This document shows, piece by piece, positions 7,872-14,770 of a DNA stretch of 20,935 bases. Every line of letters starts with the position of its first letter. Within the stretch, counting starts at the first letter, position 1. Below the pieces are notes generated by a model. It was given only the letters and a program-made list of their open reading frames with translations. It did no database searches and had not been told where the DNA came from. This DNA is from CAVQFO01 sp963711725 (GTDB lineage: Bacteria; Pseudomonadota; Gammaproteobacteria; Nitrococcales; Aquisalimonadaceae), in assembly GCA_963711725.1 (NCBI GenBank), contig CAVQFO010000007.1, positions 1 through 20,935 of the forward strand, written 5' to 3'. The position numbers and the translations under genes were made by a program.

Positions 7872-8156
7872 GGTGGGTCCTTGCCTCGGTAGTTCGGCCC
7901 GCCATTGTGGGGGCGTGGATCGAGTTCGCAAAGCGAGGGGTGAACCGTGTATCACAATCGCCGTCGCAATTTCCGTATTCTGCCGCTCGACAACATTGAT
8001 TGTGTATTCCACCATTGTATCCTTCCGATGACACGCCGGCCGGAACGCGCGGTGAGAATGGGTCCCGGTGGTGGACGGGGCGAATGGGCGGCAAGGATGA
8101 ACCCCGGGGACGGGATTGTCAGGGTGCCGCCAAAGAGTGCGAATGGAGGTTTCATT
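7872..8156. other. 285-nt divergent intergenic region
   Basis: This stretch separates tatD (-) from the acyl-CoA ligase gene (+), so it should hold promoters for both. The part at 7945-8025 is clearly AT-richer than the surroundings. I could not assign a convincing -35/-10 pair or an operator palindrome. The tatD frame stays open leftwards from ATG 8015. Confidence 0.4.
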
Positions 8157-9711
8157 ATGGCTGGGCCCAACAATTACGACGATTTGCCCATGAACTGGAT
8201 CGGCAACTGGACCGGCCGGCGGGCCGCGCTGACGCCGACTCGCGAAGCGCTTTACGATGTGGGGGCGGACCGGCGGTTCACCTATGGCGAGCTTGAGGAG
8301 CGGGCGAATCGCGTTGGGGCGTTTCTGACCGACGAGCTGGGGCTGAAGAAGGGTGACAAGATCTGTTTCATCGCGCGGAACCGGATCGAGATCGTCGACC
8401 TGTATTTCGCCTGCGGCAAGACGGGCATCATCCTTGCGCCGTTGAGCTATCGCCTGGCACCTCGGGAGCTCAACGACCTGCTGCAGCGGATTCAGCCACA
8501 GGCGTTCTTCTACGAGGACGTATTCGCGGAGCTGGCCAACGGCCTCGGTTATCCCGAATCCGTGGCTGAGCGCATCGAGATCGCCGACGGCGACTGCGAG
8601 TTCAACCGCCGGGCGCTGGCCCATGAGGCGCGGGACGTCAATGTGCCGCTGGCGATGAGCGACATCTTTCTCTATATCCATACCGGCGGCACCACGGCCA
8701 CGCCCAAGGTCTGCGTGATTCCGTACCGCCAGATGATCTGGAATTCCCTGGACATCATGGTCACCGGCGGCGGCCTCGGCCAGTCCCGGGAATTGGTGAC
8801 TTTCCGTTCTTTCATATCGGCGGCTGGAACAGCTTCACGCCGCTAATCCACGCGGGGGCGTTCGCGGTGCTGCTGCGGCAGTTCGACCCGAAGCTGCTGC
8901 TGGAGCTGATCGAGCGGGAGAAGGTGACGCACTTCGGCGGCGTGGAAGCCATGCTTCAGTTCGTACTCGCACAACCCGAGTTCGAGAAGACCGATCTGTC
9001 GTCGCTGGAGGGGATCACCACCGCCGGCGCTCCCTGTGCGGCGCACGTGATGAAGCCATTCCATGATCGGGGCATCCCGATTTCCCAGGCCTACGGCCTG
9101 ACCGAGGCGGGCCCCTCCAATTTCACCTACGCCGCTCAGGACGCGGACATGGACGAAGTCTGGCGCCACAACGGCAGCATCGGCACGTCCATGTTCCACT
9201 GCGACTACAAGATCGTCGATCAGGATTCGCACAAGCCGGTGAAGCAGGGCGAGGTGGGCGTGCTGTGCATGCGAAGCCTCCACAACTTCCAGGAGTACCT
9301 GCACCAGGAAGAACGGACCGCCAGCACGTTCCTGGAAGACGGCTGGGTGTATTCCGGCGATCTGGCGCGTGAAGACGACGAGGGATTTGTCTACATCGTG
9401 GGTCGGGCGGACAATATGTTCATCTCCGGCGGCGAGAACGTATCGCCGGAGGAGATCGAGAACGTGCTGCTGGAGTATCCCGGCATCGAGCAGGCGGCTG
9501 TGATCGCCGTGCCTGACGAGAAGTGGGGGCAGGCTCCGCTGGCGGTGGTGGTCAGCAGCAAGGGCACCGGCATCGTCGACGACGTGCTGGCCCACTGCAA
9601 AAAGCACCTGGCCCGATTCAAGGTGCCCAAGGCAGTCGAGTTCATCGAGACGCTGCCCGTGACCGGCGCCGGCAAGATCGATCCAATGCCTTGAAGGCCA
9701 AGTACGCCTGA
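8157..9711 (+). CDS. AMP-dependent acyl-CoA ligase, with two single-base frame breaks
   Basis: Member of the ANL superfamily that activates a carboxylic acid to acyl-AMP and then to acyl-CoA. Corrected length is about 518 residues. The start ATG has GGAGG 7 nt upstream. Motifs are the P-loop HTGGTTATPK at 175-184, FFHIGGWN, ISQAYGLTEAGP, the hinge Asp in YSGDLAREDDEGFVYIVGR, and ISGGENVSPEEIENV. The end has GKID, where the catalytic Lys is expected, and then LKAKYA. Two breaks occur: near 8804 (TTCCG where TTCCCG restores FPFFHIGG) and near 9684 (GATCCAATG). The P-loop is unusual, with Ala and Val where Gly is normal. It precedes thiD by 68 nt. It is only moderately similar to the second ligase at 15540. 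Substrate unknown. Confidence 0.83.
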
Positions 9712-9779
9712 CGGGAATTGTCGTTCCGGATCGACGCGCGCCCGAGGGCGCCGCTTTCATTTCAGCCCCGGGGAGACCC

Positions 9780-10579
9780 ATGAAAGGCCGAATCCTTATC
9801 ATAGCCGGCTCCGACTCTTCCGGCGGCGCCGGCATCCAGGCGGATATCAAGCCGTCACCGCGCTGCAGGGCTACGCCGCGACGGCCATTACCGCCTTGAC
9901 CGCGCAGAATACCGGCGGCGTCAGCGCTGTGGAGAAGGTGTCACCGGCGTTCGTGATCGAGCAGATGCGCATGGTGATTGAGGATATCGGCGTCGACGCG
10001 GTGAAAACGGGCATGTTGGCGGATGCGGCCACAATCGAAGCGGTGGCATGGGCGGTGCGCCGCTATGCGGCATCGGTGCCACTGGTGGTGGACCCGGTCA
10101 TGATCGCCCAAAGCGGCGCGCGGTTGGTTGAGGATACGGCCCTGGTCGCGCTGGAGCAGCGTCTGTTGCCGCTGGCCACGGTGATTACCCCCAACGTGCC
10201 GGAGGCCGAGGCGCTTTGGGGGCAAGCCATCCCCGGAACGGAATCTTTCGCCGATGCGGCGTCGGCGTTACGGCGTCGGTTCGGCGGCGCCGTCCTGCTC
10301 AAGGGCGGGCATCTTGCGGGAGATCCCGTCCGCGATCTGTTGGTGGACGAGGGCGGCGAACAGTGGTTCGGCATGGCCCGCGTAGAGACCCGGCATACTC
10401 ACGGTACCGGTTGCACACTGGCCTCGGCCATCGCCACGGGACTTGGTCAGGGGTTGGCTCTTCCCGTAGCGGTGGGCCGCGCCCGGCGCTATCTTCAGGA
10501 GGCGTTGGCGCGCGCGCCGGGTTTCGGTCACGGCCAGGGGCCGGTGGATCACGGGCACACCGTGCGGCCATTTAATTGA
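9780..10579 (+). CDS. thiD: hydroxymethylpyrimidine/phosphomethylpyrimidine kinase ThiD, one frame break
   Basis: Cytoplasmic ribokinase-fold kinase that phosphorylates HMP and HMP-P for thiamine synthesis. Corrected length is 266 residues, the usual size. The start at 9780 follows GGGGAG. N-terminal IIAGSDSSGGAGIQADIK is typical, as are TGMLAD, VVDPVMIAQSGARL, ITPNVPEAEAL, LLKGGHL and the catalytic block HTHGTGCTLASAIA near the C-terminus. The frame changes once near 9850: AAGCCGTC needs one extra G to read K-A-V. Since thiamine synthesis is a core pathway and everything else is intact, a sequencing deletion is more likely than gene loss. No other thi gene is in the window. Confidence 0.9.
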
Positions 10580-10640
10580 TGGCAGGCCTTGCCCCGGCGA
10601 GAATAGAGCACCACGCTATTTCCAAATAAGGGATCGGTCT

Positions 10641-10669
10641 TTGTGATCGAACCGCCTTTGGCTTAGTTT
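10641..10669 (+). promoter_or_regulatory. possible sigma-70 promoter of the Rrf2-fdxA pair
   Basis: TTGTGA (10641-10646), a 17-nt spacer and TAGTTT (10664-10669). The gene starts 37 nt after the -10. The -35 is a fair match; the -10 keeps only the T, A and final T of the consensus. It lies in the 126-nt gap after thiD. Confidence 0.3.
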
Positions 10670-10705
10670 ATGGGCCGGATCGTTCCAGTCGGAGGGCCTC
10701 TAGGA

Positions 10706-11191
10706 ATGCGATTGTCCAGCAAGGGCCGCTATGCGGTCAGCGCCATGTTGCATTTGGCCATGCACAATTCCGTGGGGCCGGTGCCGTTGGCGGAGATCTC
10801 CGACTGCCAAGGCATTTCCATGTCCTACGTGGATCAGATCTTCGCCCGCCTGCGGCGTGCCGAGCTCGTTGTGGGCATTCCCGGCCCGGGCGGCGGTTAC
10901 CGGCTTGCCCGCCCGGCCGAATCCATATCCATGGGTGACATCTTCGCGGCTGTCGAGGAATCGGTGCCGGCGGGAAAACGCGACGGTACCAAGCTGGACG
11001 ACGTGCTGTGGGCGGATCTCGGCGATCAGATCGGCGGCTTCCTGAATCAGCTCAGTCTTTCCGATCTGGTGGAACGGCCGGGTATCCGCGAAGCGCTACG
11101 CCGGCAATACCGCCAGTCTCCCTGGCGCTGCGACGTTTGCGGGGCCTTGTCCTCACGCTCTCCCGAAAGCGGGCGTTCCGCCCGACACTGA
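10706..11191 (+). CDS. Rrf2-family, IscR-like regulator lacking the Fe-S cysteine loop
   Basis: Winged-helix transcription regulator of 161 residues. Its N-terminus is almost that of IscR: MRLSSKGRYAVSAMLHLAMH, then PLAEISDCQGISMSYVDQIF and the wing GIPGPGGGYRLARP. After AAVEESV (82-87) it reads directly PAGKRDGTKLDDVLWADLGDQI. From my memory of E. coli IscR, the segment with the three cluster-ligating cysteines (ATRCQGKGGCQGGDKC) belongs there, and about a dozen residues are missing. The remaining cysteines are Cys34 and a C-terminal Cys142-x-x-Cys145. It therefore probably does not bind a [2Fe-2S] cluster in the IscR manner. I chose ATG 10706 over 10670 because it begins exactly like the family. 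fdxA follows after 9 nt, so co-transcription is likely. The family is certain, the signal unknown. Confidence 0.87.
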   Translation: MRLSSKGRYAVSAMLHLAMHNSVGPVPLAEISDCQGISMSYVDQIFARLRRAELVVGIPGPGGGYRLARPAESISMGDIFAAVEESVPAGKRDGTKLDDVLWADLGDQIGGFLNQLSLSDLVERPGIREALRRQYRQSPWRCDVCGALSSRSPESGRSARH

Positions 11192-11200
11192 TCCTCGCCG

Positions 11201-11530
11201 ATGGCCTATGTCGTGACCGAGCCGTGCATCCGGTGCAAGTACACCGACTGCGTGGTGGTGTGTCCGGTGGATTGCTTTCATGAAGGCCCCAATCTTCTGG
11301 TGATCGACCCGGAGGCGTGTATCGACTGCGCCCTGTGCGAATCCGAATGTCCGGTCGATGCCATCTTCCCCGACGACGAGGTGCCCGAGGATCAGCGGGA
11401 CTTCCTCGAAATCAATGCCCGCTGCGCCGCCGCCTGGCCGGTGATTTCCGAGATCAAGCCGCCTCCGCCGGATGCCGACCGATGGGAGGGGGTCGCGGGG
11501 AAACGCCGGTTCCTGACGACGCCTCCGTAG
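11201..11530 (+). CDS. fdxA: 7Fe ferredoxin FdxA
   Basis: Low-potential electron carrier with one [3Fe-4S] and one [4Fe-4S] cluster, 109 residues. The cysteine pattern matches Azotobacter vinelandii ferredoxin I shifted by one: Cys9, Cys17 and Cys50 would hold the 3Fe cluster, and Cys21, Cys40, Cys43 and Cys46 the 4Fe cluster; Cys12 and Cys25 match its extra cysteines. Blocks CIRCKYTDCVVVCPVDCF and CIDCALCESECPVDAIF are diagnostic, and the C-terminal extension (DQRDFLEINARCAAAWPVI) is also typical. It lies 9 nt after the IscR-like gene and is followed by the palindromic repeat array rather than a clear terminator. Such ferredoxins are often linked to oxidative stress or iron-sulfur metabolism. 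Confidence 0.95.
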   Translation: MAYVVTEPCIRCKYTDCVVVCPVDCFHEGPNLLVIDPEACIDCALCESECPVDAIFPDDEVPEDQRDFLEINARCAAAWPVISEIKPPPPDADRWEGVAGKRRFLTTPP

Positions 11531-11565
11531 AGTCGGGAAAGAGCCGGGAACCTGTTGCCGCCTTC

Positions 11566-11996
11566 TTGCGGTTCCCGCCAAGGCGGGAGCTCGTGCCACA
11601 GTCCAACGCTGGATTCCCGCTTTCGCGGGAATGACGCGGGGAGACTGGGTCCGCGCTTGCTCAGTGAGTGGGGTAGGTCCATTCCAGTTTGTCGTTCCGC
11701 GAAGGCGGGAACCCATCTCACAGTCCAGCGTTGGATTCCCGCTTTCGCGGGAATGACGAGGGTAGAGTGCGGCCGTGCTTGTTCAGAGCGTGGGGGCGGG
11801 CCGTTCCGTCTTGTCGTTCCCGCGAAGGCGGGAACCCACGCCACAGGTTAATGCAGGATTCCCGGTTTCGCGGCAATGACGCGGGAGGGTGAGTCCGCGC
11901 TTGGTAGAGACCGGGTAGGCCCGTTCCATTTGTCGTTCCCGCGAAGGCGGGAACCCACGCCACAGTCCAACTTTGGATTCCCGCTTTCGCGGGAAT
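11566..11996. repeat. four tandem ~120-bp units, each carrying two dRS3-like palindromes
   Basis: The 494-nt gap between fdxA and ispG is filled by four units with a period of 119-123 nt. Each has palindrome A (consensus GTTCCCGCGAAGGCGGGAAC) and, about 41 nt on, palindrome B (ATTCCCGCTTTCGCGGGAAT), separated by a short CACAGTCCAAC-like core. A copies start near 11571, 11694, 11816 and 11935; B copies are at 11613-11632, 11735-11754, 11858-11877 and 11977-11996. Each palindrome has 8-bp arms and a 4-nt loop. A and B face opposite ways, as in REP doublets. B fits the Neisseria dRS3 pattern ATTCCC-N8-GGGAAT. Unit 1 A and unit 3 B are degenerate, and unit 2 A lacks one C. Between B and the next A there is also repeated sequence (CGCGCTTG...GGGTAGG). 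No coding potential is evident. Confidence 0.9.
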
Positions 11997-12024
11997 GACG
12001 AGGGTCGAGCGAATCAGGGCTTGG

Positions 12025-13256
12025 TCAGAGAGCGGGGTATGTCCGTTCTACGTAGGCGTCGATGATCCTCTCGAAGTCACCGGCGATGTCATCCCCCTTG
12101 AGAGTCACGGTCTTTTCTCCGTCTTCATAGACGGGGGCCACCGGGCGCTCGCCGGTGCCGGGGAGGCTGATGCCGATATTGGCGTGTTTGCTCTCGCCCG
12201 GGCCGTTGACCACGCAGCCCATGACCGCCAGCGTCATCTGCTCCACGCCCACATATTGACCGCGCCACTGAGGCATCTGCCGGCGCACGTAGGCCTGGAT
12301 CTGGCCGGCGAGCTCCTGGAAATAGGTGCTGGTGGTTCGGCCGCAGCCCGGGCATGCCGCTACCAGCGGCGTGAACGCCCGCAGCCCCATGGTCTGCAGG
12401 ATCTCCTGGGCTACCACGACCTCCTGGGACCGCGATCCGTTGGGTTCGGGTGTCAGCGAAACCCGGATGGTGTCCCCGATTCCCTGCTGCAGGAGCACGG
12501 CCAGGGCGGCGGTGGAGGCGACAATGCCCTTCGAGCCCATGCCCGCCTCGGTGAGCCCGAGATGCAACGGATAGTCGCAGCGTTGGGCGAGATCACGGTA
12601 GACGCCGATCAGGTCCTGAACGCCACTGAGCTTGCAGGACACAATGATTCGGTCGTGAGGCAGCCCCAGCTCCTCGGCGCGCCGGGCGCTGCCGAGGGCG
12701 GAGACGATCAGCGCCTCTTTCATGACCGCCGGCGATTCCAGGGGGGCGGAGCGCCGGGCGTTCTCGTCCATCATCTGCGCCAGCAGATCCTGATCCAGGC
12801 TTCCCCAGTTCACGCCGATCCGCACCGGCTTGTCATACCGGCAGGCAATCTCGATCATCTCCGCGAATTGGGTGTCGCGACGCTCGCCCCGGCCGACGTT
12901 GCCCGGATTGATGCGATACTTGCTCAACGCCTCGGCGCAGGCCGGATGGCGGGCGAGGAGCTTGTGGCCGTTGAAATGGAAATCGCCAACCAGCGGGACG
13001 TCCACACCCATACCCGCCAGGCGCTCCCGGATGGCCGGGACGGCCCGGGCGGCTTCCTCGTTGTTGACGGTGATGCGCACGATTCCGACCCGGCCCGGGC
13101 GAGTTCGGCCACCTGGATGGCGGTGCGGACCTCGTCGGCCGTGTCGGTATTGGTCATGGACTGGACCACGACGGGGGCATCGCCGCCGATGCGGACTCCG
13201 CCGACGTCGACGGGAACGCTGGCGCGGCGCGGAATTGAAGAGGTGGTGTCGCTCAT
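12025..13256 (-). CDS. ispG: 4-hydroxy-3-methylbut-2-enyl diphosphate synthase (flavodoxin) IspG, one frame break
   Basis: [4Fe-4S] enzyme of the MEP isoprenoid pathway that converts ME-cPP to HMBPP. Corrected length is about 410 residues, with the short bacterial form lacking the plant insert. The N-terminus reads VDVGGVRIGGDAPVVVQSMTNTDTAD; further blocks are RINPGNVG, RIGVNWGSL, HLGLTEAGMG and DTIRVSLTPEP. The cluster ligands are in ACPGCGRTTS and VMGCVVNGPGES, with the conserved Glu at the end of the latter. One break near 13083: GGAATC needs a third A to read SEIVRITVNN. Because the MEP pathway is essential, this is probably a sequencing deletion. Start 13256 is only 33 nt from the divergent TPR gene. 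The usual downstream neighbour hisS is absent, replaced by the palindromic array. Confidence 0.93.
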
Positions 13257-13289
13257 GGAGACGTGGGCGCGTGATAAAGTAGGGCCGCA

Positions 13290-13813
13290 ATGATAAAGCA
13301 TCTGAAGGGCACTTTGCACCAGCGGCGCCGGCGAGCTGCCGGGGTCGTGTTGTCGGGGGCGCTGGCGGTCCTCCTGACCGGTTGTGCCACCACTTCGCCG
13401 GACATTCGCGGTCTGCGGCTCAGTGGCGAGGCGTCCACCGCCTATCATTCCGGCGAACTGAACAAGGCCGAATCACTGTATCGCCAGTTGCTGAAGCTGG
13501 AACCGGAAAACGCTCAGGGCTGGTACCGGCTGGGCAATATCGCCATGGAAAGAGGTCGGTTGGACGATGCCGTCGAGCACTACAAACGGGCCCTGAGTTA
13601 CCGCCCGGATTTCCCCCGTGCCAAGCACAACCTCGCTCTGGCGTACTTTCGCCAAGGAGCGGAGCTGTTGAAGGAAGCGCGAGAGGGCCTGGGGCCGGAC
13701 AGCCCCGTGCGCGGCAGCACGATGCTTTCCTGCTGTGCCTCACGGCGCAACTGGCGGAACTGCCGGGCCTGTGCCCGGGCGGAGAATCCGCCTCCGATGG
13801 GGACGCGGATTAG
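13290..13813 (+). CDS. TPR-containing lipoprotein, one frame break
   Basis: Small envelope protein of about 174 residues after correction. A basic N-terminus and hydrophobic stretch end in lipobox LLTGC with Cys32, so it should be lipidated. Two tetratricopeptide repeats follow: about 44-77 (AYHSGELNKAESLYRQLLKLEPEN) and 78-111 (AQGWYRLGNIAMERGRLDDAVEHYKRALSYRPDF); a partial third begins at 112. AGGG 5 nt upstream supports the ATG at 13290. Near 13712 the frame shifts by one missing base (GCGGCAGC); adding it gives QHDAFLLCLTAQLAELPGLCPGGESASDGDAD and the stop at 13811-13813. It is divergent from ispG with a 33-nt gap. PilF-type TPR lipoproteins lie near ispG in many gammaproteobacteria, but this protein is shorter and I do not assign it to PilF. 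Confidence 0.75.
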
Positions 13814-13830
13814 GGTTGCGCGCTCAAGGA

Positions 13831-13847
13831 GCCGCGGCGCCCGCGGC
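13831..13847. terminator. GC-rich hairpin between convergent genes
   Basis: GCCGCGG-CGC-CCGCGGC, a perfect 7-bp stem, lies 18 nt after the TPR lipoprotein stop. A second hairpin, GCGGCCA-T-TGGCCGC, is at 13884-13898, closer to the tetR stop. Neither has a T run, so termination activity is uncertain. Confidence 0.35.
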
Positions 13848-13916
13848 AGGTTCGTGAATCGGATCGTTCCCGTTGCCTGGGGAGCGGCCATTGGCCGCAA
13901 ACGGTCGAGTCCTGCT

Positions 13917-14522
13917 TTACTTGTCGCTCGGCGCCGCCAAACCGCCCTTGATGAATTCGAACGCCGTATCGATGACGTCCGGCGGGGGCATCTTTTCGTC
14001 CCACACGGCATAGCGCAAACCCAGGAACGAGCCGATGCCCATGAGCACCCACGCCTGGGTATACGGGTTGCGCTTGATGATCTGCTGTGCGTCTTGAGCC
14101 TGGCTCAGCCGCGCGGCGTACACATCGGCCATGTGCTCGTAGTACTCGCGATAGATGGTCTCGTCGATGAACTGGGATTCCAGCACGACTCGATAGAGAT
14201 TCTTGTCTTCCACGGCGAACCGCAGGAACGCTTCCAGGCCTACGCGTTCCACTTCCATTCGGTCCGTAATGCCCTTGGTGGCCTCCGTCAGGGTATGGCG
14301 GAGCTTCCGGCTCATGTGGCGGACGAGTTCCCGCAGGATCTCCTCCTTGGAAGAGAAGTAGATGTAGAACGTGCCCTGGGCGACACCCGCACGGCGGGTT
14401 ATGCTACTGACGGACGCCGTGTGGAATCCCTTCTCGCCGAACTCGGCTTCAGCGGCGGATAGCAGTTTCTGTCGGGTCTGCTCGCCGCGAGCCGTGGCCG
14501 GCTTCTTGCTTGGCGTTGTCAA
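13917..14522 (-). CDS. TetR/AcrR-family transcriptional regulator
   Basis: Ligand-responsive repressor of 201 residues. The N-terminal helix-turn-helix reads EQTRQKLLSAAEAEFGEKGFHTASVSSITRRAGVAQGTFYIYFSSKEEI, with the TetR signature GVAQGTFYIYFSSKEE; the remainder is a helical ligand domain. The start is uncertain. ATG 14600 gives 227 residues, but the extra part spans an AT-rich promoter-like segment (ACATATATAAATAA); TTG 14522 gives a conventional N-terminus, with GGATGGAG just upstream, so I prefer it. It is divergent from the acyl-CoA catabolic operon, with an 18-bp palindrome in between and a second inverted repeat over its own presumed promoter. The natural reading is that it represses both. 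An acyl-CoA or related intermediate is a plausible ligand by analogy with FadR/PsrA-type TetR proteins. Confidence 0.88.
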   Translation of the reverse strand: MTTPSKKPATARGEQTRQKLLSAAEAEFGEKGFHTASVSSITRRAGVAQGTFYIYFSSKEEILRELVRHMSRKLRHTLTEATKGITDRMEVERVGLEAFLRFAVEDKNLYRVVLESQFIDETIYREYYEHMADVYAARLSQAQDAQQIIKRNPYTQAWVLMGIGSFLGLRYAVWDEKMPPPDVIDTAFEFIKGGLAAPSDK

Positions 14523-14561
14523 TTCTCCATCCTCGTCGTTATTTATATATGTAAAGAAGGC

Positions 14562-14578
14562 CTGCTTTCGGAAAGTAG
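14562..14578. promoter_or_regulatory. possible second TetR operator over the tetR promoter
   Basis: CTGCTTTCGGAAAGTAG: CTTTC-G-GAAAG is a perfect 5-bp inverted repeat, with partly symmetric flanks. It lies about 40 nt upstream of the preferred TTG start, next to the AT-rich TATATAAAT segment that could be the tetR -10. It is not the same sequence as the palindrome at 14628, so binding by the same protein is only a guess. Confidence 0.3.
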
Positions 14579-14617
14579 GGTAAGCAAGGGGTTCTGTCAA
14601 CTTGCGGCGACACCCTC

Positions 14618-14646
14618 TGGACAGCTTACTTACGTTAAAGTAAGTT
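14618..14646 (+). promoter_or_regulatory. candidate promoter of the acyl-CoA catabolic operon
   Basis: TGGACA (14618-14623) matches five of six -35 bases. After a 17-nt spacer comes TAAGTT (14641-14646), a weak -10. The operator palindrome at 14628-14645 covers the spacer and nearly all of the -10, as expected for TetR-type repression. Transcription would start near 14653, leaving a leader of about 118 nt. Confidence 0.45.
14628..14645. promoter_or_regulatory. palindromic operator, probably for the adjacent TetR protein
   Basis: ACTTAC-GTTAAA-GTAAGT: perfect 6-bp arms around a 6-bp centre, between the divergent tetR and hydratase genes. Its size and place overlapping the likely promoter are typical of TetR-family operators. 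Binding is inferred. Confidence 0.6.
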
Positions 14647-14682
14647 TCGTCTCACTGGTCTGCAATAACCCATTGAAGCAGG

Positions 14683-14744
14683 CCTCTTCATGAACGAGAG
14701 GCTGACCTATCCACACGGTCGCGTGAAGAGGTCAGCTTGTTTTT
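14683..14744 (+). promoter_or_regulatory. attenuator-like leader with competing hairpins
   Basis: GCTGACCT (14701-14708) pairs perfectly with AGGTCAGC (14729-14736) and is followed by TTGTTTTT (14737-14744), an intrinsic-terminator layout; an imperfect inner stem CACAC/GCGTG closes the loop. CCTCTTCA (14683-14690) pairs perfectly with TGAAGAGG (14724-14731), which shares bases with the terminator's 3' arm, so the two stems exclude each other. CCTCT can alternatively pair with AGAGG (14697-14701). It lies between the promoter and the first catabolic gene. Function is inferred from the layout only. Confidence 0.4.
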
Positions 14745-14746
14745 AA
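14690..14746 (+). CDS. possible 18-residue leader peptide
   Basis: A short ORF, MNERLTYPHGRVKRSACF, begins at ATG 14690 with AGG 7 nt upstream (14680-14682) and stops at TAA 14744-14746, within and just after the T run of the terminator-like hairpin. It covers the competing stems. There is no run of one amino-acid codon, so classical amino-acid attenuation is not indicated. It could be a chance ORF. Confidence 0.25.
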   Translation: MNERLTYPHGRVKRSACF

Positions 14747-14770
14747 GAATAGTTCACTACGGACATAAAT

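Noticed and set aside
7872..8681. Long upstream extension of the tatD frame
   Set aside because: It is antisense to the acyl-CoA ligase and lacks TatD similarity; the family N-terminus begins at 7871. The shorter extension from 8015 is left open as a minor alternative.
8843..9850. 335-codon minus-strand open frame
   Set aside because: It is antisense to the ligase C-terminal half and the thiD start, with low-complexity composition and no recognisable motif.
11392..11963. Small proteins encoded within the repeat array
   Set aside because: The open frames only translate the palindromic repeats (for example SFPRKRES-type peptides) and are a common artefact of this repeat type.
11566..11996. 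CRISPR array
   Set aside because: Repeats are palindromic 20-mers about 40 and 80 nt apart in alternating orientation, and the intervening sequence is itself repeated, so there are no unique spacers; no cas gene is present.
11995..13293. 432-codon plus-strand open frame
   Set aside because: It is antisense to ispG, which has clear enzyme motifs on the minus strand.
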